Shown here piece by piece: positions 35,501 to 45,548 of a stretch of DNA of 64,000 nucleotides. Under the pieces are notes generated by a model. The model had not been told where the DNA came from. It did no database searches and saw nothing but the letters and a program-made list of their open reading frames with translations. The position numbers and the translations under genes are program-made. The stretch lies in contig CM019719.1 in the NCBI GenBank assembly GCA_009760885.1, positions 28,825,084 through 28,889,083 of the forward strand. The letters are read 5' to 3'. This stretch comes from Achatina immaculata. Its lineage: Eukaryota; Mollusca; Gastropoda; Stylommatophora; Achatinidae. Numbering within the stretch: position 1 is the first letter of the stretch; the number at the start of each line of letters is the position of its first letter.

Positions 35501-37719
35501 TTTAGTGTATATTTTCAACATAATATGTATGGTTATAAAAATAGATAGGTTTATAACCGCACAGTGATTTTATGGACACACTGTATGAACAAACTATATA
35601 TCAGTCGTGGCTGGAGTTAACAAGCTAAATGAATAAAAATGCAGAAAGAAACATTTTGTCTTGTCGAAGTATATGAGAGTATTCTGGACTGTTCAGTAAA
35701 TTGTTTTATAAAACACCTTTTGTGTGTAATCTGTACTTGATGTAATTGTGTTATTTCTCTGGACAGAACTTTGGTTTTGTGGTGTTTGAGAGTGCAGAAA
35801 CAGTTCAGGAAATTCTCAGAGTCAAGGTCAGTATTTTAAATTATTATCTTCCTCAGGTACAATGTGGATGGTGATGCACAGTCTACTAGCTGTATTTTGT
35901 GCAGTCTGTCCCTCTGTGATTATTTCTTATCAGGTTGATTGCCTTTTATTTCCTGAGTTGACTTTGATTTTTTTTTTTTTAGGTCTCTTTTCATCTTGTC
36001 AGAGTTCCAGTGATTGCCAGGTTCTCTAAATTTTCTCCTCATGGTCTAAAGACAGGGAATTGTGGAGAGAAACGATCACCTACGCCACACAGCATGGCAC
36101 TTGATTGATTCCGATTGTATTACTCAAGTGTCATTTGCAACCAATCTATGTAATTTCTGTTAAGAAATGTTAACACATGCCAATTCAAAATAAAAAAATT
36201 AATGGTGATAGTAGATTAACAACCTTCGGTATGCTGACGACACAGTACTGATAGCTGAGAACCAACAAGACCTGCAAAATCTCTTGGATAAAGTCACTTT
36301 CCAAAGAAAATGAACAGAAAGGCCTTACTTTAAACATCAAAAAGACAGAGACTATGGTTATATCTAAGAAACAGAATCCACCAGCATGCAGTATAAAATT
36401 AAACGGAACTATTCTAAAGCAGGTGCAGAAATTCAAATACCTTGGAGCAGTAATAACTTCAGATGGGAAATGCAGAACAGAAATTAGGAACAGAATAGGC
36501 CAAGCAAAGACTGCATTTCAGAGAATGAGAAACATATTAACCAACACATCCTTATCAATGAATGTTAGAAAACAAGTCCTAAAATGCTATATTGAACCTA
36601 TCTTGTTATATGGAAGTGAATCATGGACAATAGGAAAGTCTGCGCAAAAATCATTGGAAGCAGCAGAAATGTGGTTTATTAGAAGAATGTTGCGAATCCC
36701 CTGGACAGCAAAAATAACTAATGAAGAATGTATGAGAAGAGCTGGAGAGACAAAAAACCTTGTCAAAAAGATAAGAGAGAGACAATGTACTTTCATAGGA
36801 CATGCAATGAGAAGAGGGGGCATTGAAAATGTTATAACAACAGGAAAAATAGAGGGAAGAAGATCAAGAGGAAGACCAAGAGAAATGATACTGGACAGTC
36901 TGGCGGGATGGTGTGAGAGGAGATCACCAAGTGAGCTGATGGCCTGCATGAAGGATCGTATACTCTGGAGAAGCATAATAGCCAGTGCCAGTCGGCACGG
37001 CACCTGATGATGATGATGAGTAGGTCCATTGTTAAAGACATGAAACATGCCTCATTGATAGTTTGGAGATAATGAATAGCTATTTTTTTTACAGTATATA
37101 CTACACCCTGGGGTCAGGAAAATATCTTGGGGGTTGTTGTTCAAAATTTAGTTTTAAGCGTGTTTGGAAGTAAGAAACTCTTGGAGAAATACTGCAGCAA
37201 TGGTGAGATTACTATATGATGGATTTGTTTATCAGTGAGGAGTCAGTTACCAACCATATTGATTTGTTTATCAGTGGGGAATCATTTACATTATGGTGGA
37301 AAGTTTGTAGCTTTTAAAGAAAGCCAGTTAACCATAGTAGTATTGGGGTTATATGAGCACACATTCAGTTGAAAGATTGTAAATTTCATGCTCTCTTTTT
37401 TATTTATCTTTTTTTTTTTGGTCTCTTTCAGGCAAACCAGCCAATCAAATATAATGGTGAACATCGTCTCAATGTGGAGGAAAAGAAGCCTCGAAGTGCT
37501 GAGGGCATACGTGGAGGTAGTGGAAGAGGTAGCGTAGGCCGTGGGGGTGGTGGGCAGGGTATGGCGGGTCGTGCTGGTGGTCAGACATATGGTGACCGCG
37601 GAGGCCCAGGAGGACGTGGTGGGATAAAGAGCGGAAGTGGTTTCAACAGTCGTCAAGACATAAGAGGATCTCCTAATTTGGGTCCTCGAGGTGGATTGTC
37701 CCAACAGGGTCGCCGCTGA
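20482..37719 (+). CDS. G3BP: G3BP / rasputin, stress-granule RNA-binding protein (10 coding exons, complete)
   Basis: G3BP-family proteins bind RNA in the cytoplasm and nucleate stress granules. Ten exons joined at GT-AG sites keep one frame and give 527 aa, close to the usual family length. Residues about 4-138 are the NTF2-like domain (starts [20 protein letters not shown]; ends near [15 protein letters not shown]). An acidic stretch follows (about 133-147), then a Pro/Glu-rich linker with a [13 protein letters not shown] segment (about 267). The RRM has RNP2 LFVGNL at 373-378 and RNP1 NFGFVVFE at 413-420, and the RGG/Gly-rich tail covers about 458-527. By alignment from memory, V11, F15, F33 and F122 match the human NTF2L pocket that binds FGDF-type peptides. 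The start was chosen because MVME is the family N-terminus and sits a few bases after a splice acceptor (AG at 20476-20477), so the 5' UTR is probably in one or more upstream exons not identified here. Introns are full of retroelements. No frameshift or stop is seen in the joined exons. Confidence 0.96.
20610..21120 (+). mobile_element. LINE C-terminal (post-RNase-H) remnant in G3BP intron 1
   Basis: Broken frames give [35 protein letters not shown] and [16 protein letters not shown], resembling the Cys/His C-terminal segment after RNase H in some LINEs. Many stops. Assigned by resemblance only. Confidence 0.5.
21768..21818. repeat. (TG)n-rich microsatellite
   Basis: GT repeats interrupted by GCATGCATGC and GCGCATG, in intron 1. 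Confidence 0.85.
22012..22093 (+). CDS. G3BP: G3BP coding exon 2 (residues 33-59)
   Basis: The acceptor TTCCTTAG completes the Arg-32 codon. The exon encodes [20 protein letters not shown] and continues to ...VIGQE. Donor GTGAGT begins at 22094. Phe-33, the key FGDF-pocket residue of the family, is the first full codon. Confidence 0.95.
22872..23195. repeat. 108-bp internal tandem array, 3 units (retroposon copy 1)
   Basis: Unit starts are 22872, 22980 and 23088, spaced 108. Shared core CTCTAGAGG...TGCCTAAACCGGC...ACACCAGGG. Confidence 0.85.
23311..23577. repeat. 88-bp internal tandem array, 3 units (retroposon copy 1)
   Basis: Unit starts are 23311, 23399 and 23488, spaced 88-89. Shared CCACCTCTCACCC and GAGGTTTTCCGGTGAGAA. 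Confidence 0.85.
24461..25781 (+). mobile_element. non-coding GAA-tailed retroposon, copy 2 (G3BP intron 2)
   Basis: Same structure as copy 1 but longer at its 5' end, with an extra upstream block (CTGCTGGCGAGACTCTTCAA occurs at about 24463 and again at about 24691). Flanked by ATTTCCCTGTA (24450-24460) and ATTGCCCTGTA (25782-25792), an 11-bp target duplication with one change. Ends GAAGCGAACGAAGAAGAAGA. Confidence 0.9.
25989..26253 (+). CDS. G3BP: G3BP coding exon 3 (residues 60-148, rest of NTF2-like domain)
   Basis: The acceptor ATTCAAG is followed by [20 protein letters not shown]. The exon then has [35 protein letters not shown] and the acidic [11 protein letters not shown]. Donor GTGAGT at 26254 leaves one base in the codon (phase 1). 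Confidence 0.96.
27029..27047. repeat. poly(C) run of 19
   Basis: Uninterrupted C run in G3BP intron 3. Confidence 0.9.
27341..27452 (+). CDS. G3BP: G3BP coding exon 4 (acidic/Pro linker)
   Basis: The acceptor TTTCTGCAG completes an Arg codon. The exon reads [20 protein letters not shown] and ends ...YYEQVAL plus AG before donor GTAGGT. It encodes a low-complexity acidic linker of the type found between the NTF2-like domain and the RRM in G3BP. Confidence 0.9.
27829..29007 (+). mobile_element. RNase-H-encoding LINE 3' fragment, copy 1 (G3BP intron 4)
   Basis: Target duplication GCTACATGAGA (27818-27828) / GCTGCATGAGA (29008-29018). Encodes [20 protein letters not shown], then RNase [21 protein letters not shown] (catalytic Asp), [17 protein letters not shown] (Glu), [14 protein letters not shown] (Asp), and [20 protein letters not shown] (His, Asp). 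The C-terminal [20 protein letters not shown] follows. Tail CGAACGAAGAAGAAG. One frame shift near 28310 separates the first Asp from the rest. Confidence 0.92.
29442..29683 (+). CDS. G3BP: G3BP coding exon 5 (Pro/Glu-rich linker, tandem NAGNAG acceptor)
   Basis: The acceptor TTCAGCAG offers two AGs three bases apart, both keeping frame and differing by one Ser. The exon encodes [20 protein letters not shown], then an acidic and proline-rich linker ending PEYHEPQP. Donor GTAAGG starts at 29684 (phase 1). Confidence 0.9.
29840..30180. other. G3BP intron 5, nothing recognised
   Basis: T-rich intron sequence without recognisable element. Confidence 0.5.
30186..30369 (+). CDS. G3BP: G3BP coding exon 6 (linker with [10 protein letters not shown] segment)
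   Basis: The acceptor TACAG completes a Glu codon. The exon encodes [20 protein letters not shown] and an Ala/Pro/Thr-rich stretch ending PPQTQRAP plus AG, with donor GTAAAA at 30370. The W-A-A-L motif is typical of the G3BP linker upstream of the RRM. Confidence 0.9.
30750..31241 (+). mobile_element. short retroposon: unknown 5' block joined to the RNase-H LINE 3' end
   Basis: The last about 70 bases (CAGTGAAATTTGTCCAAGAG...CGAACGAAGAAGAAG) are the 3' end of the RNase-H LINE. The preceding 420 bases are a different sequence with a 90-codon open frame ([20 protein letters not shown]...) and AGGTGCTGAAGTCGGAGTTA, a word near that in the non-coding retroposons (TGCTGAAGTCAGAGACACTG). Probably an internally deleted derivative. 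The left end is uncertain. Confidence 0.65.
31865..33075 (+). mobile_element. RNase-H LINE 3' fragment, copy 2 (G3BP intron 6)
   Basis: Begins slightly further 5' than copy 1 ([16 protein letters not shown]), then the same sequence: [49 protein letters not shown] and PSHCGIP-like blocks. More decayed than copy 1, with more stops and a degraded GAA tail. Shares the same frame break as copy 1. Confidence 0.88.
33150..33400 (-). mobile_element. LINE 3' end (same family as 9927-12088)
   Basis: The minus strand encodes [48 protein letters not shown] and [13 protein letters not shown], matching the C-terminus of the second LINE. A (CA)n run lies at its 5' side (33419-33436). Confidence 0.82.
33698..33894 (+). 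CDS. G3BP: G3BP coding exon 7 (RRM first half, RNP2)
   Basis: After acceptor TTTCCAG the exon encodes [20 protein letters not shown], a Ser/Asp-rich stretch, then [23 protein letters not shown]2 is LFVGNL. Donor GTATGT begins at 33895 (phase 1). Confidence 0.95.
34324..34382 (+). CDS. G3BP: G3BP coding exon 8 (RRM middle)
   Basis: The acceptor CTCTGCAG completes Lys. The exon encodes [19 protein letters not shown] and ends on a full codon before donor GTGAGT. This is RRM helix 1 to strand 2. Confidence 0.95.
34383..35766. other. G3BP intron 8, nothing recognised
   Basis: AT-rich. A short direct repeat AACTACAGATTAGATTATGT / AACTAGAGATTAGTACATG is seen near 34963-35028. No coding element. 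Confidence 0.5.
35767..35826 (+). CDS. G3BP: G3BP coding exon 9 (RRM RNP1)
   Basis: The acceptor GGACAG is followed by [20 protein letters not shown], exactly 20 codons, then donor GTCAGT. RNP1 (NFGFVVFE) is at the start. Confidence 0.95.
36035..36115 (+). mobile_element. LINE 3' end scrap
   Basis: CAGGGAATTGTGGAGAGAAA plus CGATCACC matches 43836-43862 of the LINE fragment at 43390-43910. Confidence 0.55.
36196..37018 (+). mobile_element. LINE 3' fragment with GAT tail (G3BP intron 9)
   Basis: Encodes [20 protein letters not shown] (RT catalytic YADD), then a 217-codon frame: [80 protein letters not shown] and [14 protein letters not shown]...SRHGT stop, followed by (TGA)n. It is the same family as, and very similar to, the fragment at 10305-11022. 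5' truncated. Confidence 0.92.
37432..37719 (+). CDS. G3BP: G3BP coding exon 10 (RRM end and RGG tail, stop)
   Basis: The acceptor CTTTCAG is followed by [19 protein letters not shown], which finishes the RRM. A 70-residue Gly/Arg-rich tail with several RGG/GRGG motifs follows, ending GGLSQQGRR and TGA at 37717-37719. The tail is the family's second RNA-binding and condensation segment. Confidence 0.96.
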   Translation, partial: ANQPIKYNGEHRLNVEEKKPRSAEGIRGGSGRGSVGRGGGGQGMAGRAGGQTYGDRGGPGGRGGIKSGSGFNSRQDIRGSPNLGPRGGLSQQGRR

Positions 37720-38061
37720 TACAAGATGATGTCTTTCATTGCAGATGAGTTAAAAAATAATACCAAACTGATTGAAACAATAATCCCGCTATCACAATGT
37801 GCATCTTCGACCTGTCCCATGATGCTTAAGTAAATGTCACATTCATACACACAATACCAGCTGTCCTGTCAGATGATCTGTGAACCGAGTGCCTGCTGTA
37901 ATGTCAGTGGTGTGAAAGTTTGATGTGAGAGATGAACTGTCTGAGATGTGCCATCACATTTGATTGTATGGTCTTCAGTGGCCCAAGACGGTACAGTCTG
38001 TGTGCTACAAGCTTCTTTATTCTCCTCTAATGATTGTTATTGCTACTGTTTTTTTTTTTAA

Positions 38062-38067
38062 AATAAA
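38062..38067 (+). terminator. G3BP: polyadenylation signal AATAAA (proximal) of G3BP
   Basis: Canonical AATAAA about 343 bases after the stop codon, in the sense strand of G3BP, just after a T/A run. Confidence 0.5.
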
Positions 38068-38240
38068 GTTTGAAGCCAGGCAACTAATAATCTTTGACAT
38101 TATAATTCAACTCATTGCTACTTGTAGGTTTTGTCTTGTGCGTATCCTTTCTTTCTCTGCGGTTATGATTTTCTGTTTTGTACTTCATCACTTGAATGAC
38201 TTGGAAATTATATTGTTTGACTGTCAGTGATGTTTTCATA

Positions 38241-38246
38241 AATAAA
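38241..38246 (+). terminator. G3BP: polyadenylation signal AATAAA (distal) of G3BP
   Basis: Second canonical AATAAA, followed within 40 bases by a GT-rich stretch (ATGTTTGTGTGCC), the usual downstream element arrangement. Preferred site of the two on sequence grounds. Confidence 0.6.
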
Positions 38247-38269
38247 TGTTGATCATGTGATGGCCAACA

Positions 38270-41200
38270 TAATGTTTGTGTGCCTGAGATGGTTTATTTT
38301 ATTATGTGGTAAACATTTTTTTTTTTTTTTGGGTGCTTTTTTTTTTCCCTTTCATTATTACAGCTTAGGTAGCCATTGGTTTGAACCCTGCAGTTCATTA
38401 TGTGCTTTTGTGAAATGTTAGCAGTTTAACAAAGCTGCTACAGAGTAATTAGTTCTTACCTGGAAGCTGGTGCTTGTACATAAATAGCAAGATAAATCAC
38501 TATCATGATTCTTGTTAATAAGTCATTCTGGGTTTATCTGTAGGCATTGATCAGTTTTACATTCCCCGAGATGTACATATCTCTGGTGTATTATTTATTT
38601 GAAGCTGCCTAATGGCCAGGTTCATGATAAGAGTGAAAGGCACGTCTCTTGCCAAGTGGCACTCTGTTATTTTTGCTGATTCTGCAGCAGAAAGTGATGC
38701 TGTTTCTCACAGTCATATTTTACTGAAAATATAGACTAGGCTCTTCTAATTGAAACTGACAGTAGACATGGCTGTTCCATTTACATCATGATACCAGACA
38801 GCTCTGGCATTGACTGGAGACATTGAGAGACAGGTAATGCAGGACTGAGATCTGGAGATGACATCAGGTAATGCTGACAAACTGATAGAAATTGTAAAGT
38901 TTGTGTCCAGTTTAATCATTTATGAGGAGTTTTCGTTCGTAAATAAATAAAAACGGCATTAGAGCTGTTTCAGATACCGTGAAAATTACAGAACTATGAT
39001 CATTTGCTGCATGCAAATGATGGAACTAACCTGGCCAGGCAGCGTCCATATGTTGAGTGTAAAACTGATCTGGTTACATTTACACCTGTATGAGTGAAAC
39101 ACTTCATATCAGACTTGTGACTCAAGGGGAGGTTGTCAAGATGCATGCCCATTTGTTCTCTCTCCCCCTCAACCCTTATTGATTCTTCACACTGGCATAC
39201 TTTTATTTCATCCCTTTATGTTGTGAGGGGTGGGTCTAAGTTTCTTGTGTGCTTTCTGTACGGTATTTTTTTTTCTGCTTTAAATAACTTGTTCACACAT
39301 TTGGCTCTTTGCTGTGTTTACAAAAATAATGATTGAATGTGTGAGGTCAGATAGAATAACTGTTTGTGTTCTATATTCTGCAAGTTTTGTGTACATGAAA
39401 GTTCAGCAGACTAATTGTCCTTCACAGTGTTTTTGCTATAGTGTATGAAATTTCCACAGATTGTGGTCTTTTAAACATTGGGCAAAAATACAAAGCCATG
39501 CTCAAGCCACATGTATAAACAAGGCCACCAACTTGGTGTTGGTCAGCATCATAAATATCAGCCAGCCAACATTTCCATCATAAAATTTTTCTGTGGGTTT
39601 CTTGTTTCATGCAGTTTTTTTTTTTTTTTTTTGTTCCTTGTTGACTATTGATAAATTATAATTTAATGTCATGATCTAATCGTGTGCAGGTGGTTTAAGA
39701 AGAAGAAGAAGATGATGATGACCAATGTTTTAGGATGACAGTTCACTGGCTGCCAGAAGTACTTCTGTTTTATCATGTTTAATGAATTGATCAGCAGACA
39801 TTCTGACCTTTTTTTTTTCCTGGGTTTTCATATTCTTGTTCCCTGACTTGAAAAGAAACGTTACTGCTTGTGTCTACACACTTTAAGGACCAGTTTTCTG
39901 ACAAGAGGAAATCTATCATGAAAAAAAAAAAGTTTTTTGTCTCTATGCAAATCACATGTTGACCCTTGAAAATAATCTTTGAAATGTGTCCATGTGTACC
40001 AGTATCTTGGCTTTCAAAAACTGACCAAACTTTTAACACACAAAATATGAATTATCTTGAAATAATAGACACTTTTCTCATTATTTATTGAGGCAGACTA
40101 TATTTTGAGTACAAGAAGTGTTACATTCCTCTAGATTGTGTAAGACCCAGCATCTGTCCATTTCCAGGATTGCCTTAAAAAAAAGTCACATACATGATAT
40201 TTGATTATTGTCATTGTTATATATATATATATACTTACTTACATACATACATTTCATAATCTGCATTTTGCTGTTTATTTGGTGAAATCACGTATCTCTG
40301 ATCTGGGCGTAGGTTACACTGTGAGGTTATGTCTAGTTTTGATCATGATAGAAAAATAGGGGCGGGGCATGAAGGAGGCTTTCTGAGGAGGTAGTTCTCC
40401 GGCAACACACACAGTAACAAGATAGTAGTGATGCTGACAAGACACAACACAAAAAATGTTAGCGGAGTTTGATATTTTATTAATATATTTATACATAAAT
40501 GCTTGTGATATTTTATAATAGTCCAAAATTTTGAGCCCATAGAAGTAAATCTGATAAAATTCTGCCATTACCTTGTGTGTACAAACATCATATTTTATTG
40601 TGTCAGTGTTTCTGAGGATGAGGTAAAGTTTCATAGAAAAAATGTGGCGGGACATGGCATGATAAGCATAACAGTTTTGGTTAAGGATATTGCTGTCATA
40701 GAAATAGGTTAGTTGTGAAATGGTGCTGCGTTGGTTTCATACTGCACCAGGATGCAATCAGCATAATCTTCATCTAGAAAGTAAACTTTTCATGGTTTAG
40801 CTTTCAGTTTTACAACCTTCTTGTCTGTGTTTTTGGCTCCTTATATGTTGCATTTCGAAAAAGTTGTTTCCAAATTTGTATTTTGTTTTTGGCTTAATCT
40901 TGCTTCAGAAATAGTAACAAAAAGTAAAAGTACTGGATTTTCAAAAAGTTTTTTTTTTTTCCTTCAAGTCTCAGAAAGTGACTTCAGGTGTGCCCACAAA
41001 TTTTAAAAAAAAAAAAGTCTGAGACCATACATAACATTTGCTGTCTCATCTGTTTTTTGACCCTAATAAGCTGTTAGAATATCTGATTTTTATTTCAGTC
41101 ATCTGTTTTTGTGGATGTCTGTGAAAGTTGAGTTTTGACATGTTTATCTGTTGAGATGATGCGAGTTGAGTTACACAAAATTGCATGTGAGTGAATTGTA

Positions 41201-43105
41201 TATTTGCTTTTTTTTTTTTTTTTTTAAGGTTTACAAGTGTGGAATATGTGTAAGATTCTTATAATAAAATCTAAATCACAGATGTTGGTTTATTCTCCTT
41301 GGTGAAATCAGTGACTCGATGACCATGACTTGTTCTTTTGTTCACAGAATTTGGGATTTAATGGTGCAATGTCACTTACTTTCAATGGTTCTCGTAAGCA
41401 GAAAATTACTGCTCTGCAAATATTCTTGTAAGATTAAGAGTTCAATATTGCATGCTCATGTTTGTGGAGAGAAAACCCTAATTCATGTGGAAACCTTAGC
41501 ATAAAATTCTAGTCTTATTAGAAAATTGTGCCAGCAGGGAAGATGAGGGACCAGTCCTAGCATACTGACAAACTTTATTTCTGGAATCACATCACCAGAG
41601 ATACTGCTCAGTGAAATAATTCTTACACTTAATGCTGTCTGGAAAGCAGTAACAATTTTCATGCGAATTTTGTAGAATGACCTTGGCTGAAAACATTTAC
41701 AGAGTAGTTATTGAATTAACAGCGGGGTGTTCATTTCATACACATTTCAAATCTGCATCTGTGCCCGCCTTATATATGGTAAATGTGATCACACTGAACA
41801 TAATTTTTTTGTTTTATTAATTTATTATCACAGTATCATACATATACAGATGTGCTGGGACTGCAGTCTTGAAAACCATATTAAATGTTTACAACTCTTC
41901 TCTCATTTCACTGTGCCCTGAGTATACATACTAGATCTTTTTTCTGCTTAACATTTGCAAAGCCCCTCTAGTAAAAACTGAATTTTAGTCTGTCCTTTTC
42001 AAGCCAGAATGAACTTCACCTGCTTTGAAACTATTCTTGTAGTACTGGGTTTATACAAATAAGCCTGCAGTTAACAAAAATGGATGCTTTTCACCTGGGG
42101 GGGGGGGGGGTGTTGGGTTAAGATGAATGAAACCCAGCACCTTTTCACTTTGTGTTGGAGGGGAACAATGCCAAGCAGATCAAAAGCACACAAACAACTA
42201 ACACTGAAAGCAGAACAGATAACACAAGAACTTGTGCTTTCTGGCTGCAAAAGCCCAGGCAGCTTTCGTTGTATACAAGTTTTGACAATTCATTCCCATC
42301 ATTAAAAAATCCTGGGAAATTCACCTGTATTATCACATTACATCATTGTATTTTGACAACCACAGAATGTAAGGGGGGGGGGATGACAAAACACCAAGAC
42401 TTTGGCAGGTCATTTATGTGTAAAATCCGCAAAACCTACCGAGATTCTGAATACCGGAGATTGTCTACTGAGATTCATTCAGCAGCATTTTACATATAAA
42501 TAAGACGAAGATCACTAGGGAAAGGGGGAAAAAAAATGTTTGAGGTGGTGGGGAGAGGTAGATTTACCACATAACAAATGAAATATCTAAACTACTTATC
42601 AGCTTTCCATGACTACAGTCATAATTTTCAACCTGTCAAGTGTTAGGCCTGCCTCCCTGTACACAGGGTTAAAGATGGGCTACACTTCAGTGTATCTTTA
42701 CTACTACTCATCCTCCTCTCTGGTCAGAAACAAGATATTCTGAGCTTATACAATTGACAAAGATATATTTACAGCATAATAAATGGTAATATCACCTGCA
42801 TTTATGCAGGACAAATAAATCCCCGAAACTGCCAATTCCTCATATATATATATATATAATGTACAAAAAAACTACTTCTCATCTGCCAACAAACACCTTT
42901 AAAAATAAACACAATATAAATTTAAAGTAAATAGAACATAAACAACCCAGATTAAAAACTGAACAGCAGATTTTATCAGTATCAAAATGTCAACAACTGA
43001 TAGTAAAAAAATATATGTCTTTTTTTTTTTGTGAAGACAAACAAGGAAAAGTTATTTGTAACTCAAATGGGATAAAATGTTCTAATTAACAAACTTTCAC
43101 AAATT
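38270..43105. other. intergenic region between G3BP and PDE, left part; nothing coding
   Basis: T-rich sequence with short (TA)n at about 40216-40232 and 42842-42858, poly(T) runs, and GAAGAAGAAGATGATGATG at about 39700. No protein blocks or RNA genes recognised. Confidence 0.55.
42097..42110. repeat. poly(G) run of 14
   Basis: Uninterrupted G run. A shorter one lies at about 42373-42382. Confidence 0.9.
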
Positions 43106-43109
43106 CTTA

Positions 43110-43377
43110 CACTTTCGTATCAAGATAATCTATCTTTGCACATTTATATCGGAATAATTTATGCACTTTCTTATCTGAATAATCTTATGCACTGTCATAT
43201 CTGAATAACATTTCTAAGCACTTTCATATCTGGATAATATTTCTATGCACTTTCATAACTTCTCACACCTTTGTATCAAGATAATCTTATCTTTGCACAT
43301 TTATATCTGAATCTGCACTTTCATATCTGGACAATATATCCATACACTATCAAATCTGGATAATATTTCTATGCACC
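43110..43377. repeat. degenerate tandem array of about 30-35 bp units
   Basis: The phrase GCACTTTCATATCTGGATAA with TATTTCTAT or close variants recurs about eight times. Confidence 0.8.
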
Positions 43378-43389
43378 ATCATTTGTATA

Positions 43390-43910
43390 AGAAAATAAAA
43401 AGCAGACGTGCTCAGGCCAAGTCAGCATTCCAGAAAATGAGACATATCTTATGCAACAGATCCATATCAATGGAAACAAGATTCCGAGTGCTTGAATGTT
43501 ACATCGAGCCAATTCTGTTTTATGGGTGTGAGGCATTGTCTATGAACAAGAGTACAGTGAGAAATAGAGGCCATGGAAATGTGGTTTATAAGAAGGATGT
43601 TGAAGGTACCATGGACGGCCGAGAAAACCAATGAAGAAGTCTTAAGAGAGGCTGGTGTAAAAAGGCAAAGATCAGAGGCAGACAAGTGAGATTTGTAGGA
43701 CATTTCCTGAGAAGAGGAAAACTGGAACACGTGGCAACTGGAAAAACTGAGGGAAGAAAAGACAAGAGAAGTTACTGGATGGGCTGTCAGTGTGGCTAAG
43801 AAGAAAGCCACTGATGAATCTCATCAATGCAAAAGGCAGGGAATTGTGGAGAGAAATGATCACACACGACATAGCACTTAGAACTAGAATTGCACCATTT
43901 GTGGATAATA
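43390..43910 (+). mobile_element. LINE 3' fragment
   Basis: Encodes RAQAKSAFQKMRHILCNRSI, FRVLECYIEPILFYGCEALS and FVGHFLRRGKLEHVATGKTE, then ELWREMITHDIALRTRIAP. Related to, but diverged from, the GAT-tailed family. Several frame changes. Confidence 0.8.
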
Positions 43911-44699
43911 CATGTATGCATCTTCATATCTGTACAACCCAACTTCATGCCTGTTAACTGAGCGTCAACTAACATCACTAACAGAGAAAGATAAATAACC
44001 ATATAGCTCGAGGAGGAAACTGCATGCCGTCTCACTGTTATAACTGTTGAAATGAGTGGGGGAAAAAAGTGATTAGTTCTTGAATCAATTTCTTGTAGCC
44101 AACTACCTGCTGGAAATAAGTTCATTAGGGAAAGAATAAACATAATGTAACTAGTGATGCCAGAGAACTGTTATGTTCCTGTAACACTGCCAAATGAGAG
44201 GTATCAGTAGATTATCACAAATTCTCCACTGTGACAAAACCTATAATACATTTAATCCACAACCTAGAATGATTAAAAAATGATGCGAGAGGCATTTAAT
44301 TATTTTAGTACAGGAATTCTTGGGAAATCTAACTATTCAGAAATAAAGCAAGAAAAACTAATATTCAGCCTGTCACAATGGGTTAATAAAACATCAGCAG
44401 ATACAGGAATAATGTTAAGCAAGACATTATGTAGCACAGAGGTGAAAGCTGCTGTTAAACATAAAATATAAATACCACTGCATGATTCATCAGAAAGAGA
44501 AAACAAGGATATGGAAGAAAATATAGTATCTCTAAACATGTCTATGAGAAACAAAGAAATGAAAGAGAATATAACATCTCTAAAATGCAAGTGTATGTCT
44601 GAGATGTAGAATTCTGAAAATAGACAAAGAATGTAGCTGTATACTAACTATATAGATCTCTGGCAAAACCTGCAGACATCTACATAAACTGAAAGCCAC

Positions 44700-44990
44700 T
44701 CATATTCAACTCTGTATGAGCCAAAACAGACTCCAGAACACATTCTGCGTACTTGCATAAGTCACGCAATGGACAATGGAGGAAAATGGAGAGGCCAACC
44801 AAAGGCTACCCAGTGGAGAACTGTTAGTGGAAATGAGAAGCATGCAGCACTGCAGGGACAAATAAAAAGGCTGGCCACAGACAGTGTGAGGTGGAGAGAA
44901 TTTGTTGCTGTCCTGCAGGACGTCAAAGGTTGTATTGGGCAGTGATTGCTTAGCTGATCACTGACAAAAGACATGGATGGATGGATGGAC
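44700..44990 (+). mobile_element. LINE 3' end with GATG tail
   Basis: The plus strand reads AMDNGGKWRGQPKATQWRTV, SGNEKHAALQGQIKRLATDS and VRWREFVAVLQDVKGCIGQ, then a GATGGATGGATGG tail. This is the 'G-R-P-x-x-T-W-R...W-R-x-F-V-A-x-L' end of LINEs. The same family is at 53935-54240. Confidence 0.75.
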
Positions 44991-45219
44991 TTGCATAAAA
45001 GAACAAGAGGCAAAACCTGGTCCAAGGAAAATAGTAGACTGGGAAAAATGACAGGCACAAGTGAAGAACTGTTGATTTTTGGAGGTAGCTTGTCTCCCTG
45101 TCTAAATGACTGAGCATACGACAGAAGAAAGAGAAAATAAACATGAGGAAGACTGAGAGACACACAAATATATATAGATACATATTAGGGGTTTATCAAA
45201 TACAAGCTTTTGGCTTGAT

Positions 45220-45548
45220 ATGAATATTTCAGTTCTGGGAAGGCCAAATTTCACTAGTGAAACAATGGTACTTGCTCTAATTATGAGTATAAACATATAT
45301 GAAATTATAGCTTCATATGCTTTTGGCCTTTCTTCTTCTTCTATTTACTCTCCATCATCTGTTATCATGCGTCCAGAATATATGCATTTTTGTCACTTTT
45401 TCCAAATGTCTCTTTATTTTTACATTTGGCCTTTGTTCTTCCTTGCTGACTGCCATGACCTCTGCCTTCCTAATATTTATTTCTGGGCCATATTCTTGGC
45501 TTCGTGGATTATTAATGTCATATCATTCTGCAATTCTTCAAGATTACA
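45220..45548 (-). mobile_element. LINE RT-thumb fragment (minus strand)
   Basis: The minus strand gives EYGPEINIRKAEVMAVSKEE, QRPNVKIKRHLEKVTK and a preceding LEELQNDINN-like block, as after the YADD motif in LINE RTs. Just to the right, 45600-45670 reads NNLRYGNDSEPV on the plus strand, a decayed YADD block from another piece. Confidence 0.55.

Larger units (their letters stand above)
37720..38268 (+). other. G3BP: G3BP 3' untranslated region
   Basis: Non-coding sequence after the G3BP stop, up to the expected cleavage zone beyond the second AATAAA. No competing gene is seen here. The far end is estimated from the polyA signal. Confidence 0.6.

Noticed and set aside
37291..37704. 137-codon minus-strand frame over the G3BP RGG exon
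   Set aside because: Antisense shadow of the Gly/Arg repeat; the plus frame has clear G3BP identity.
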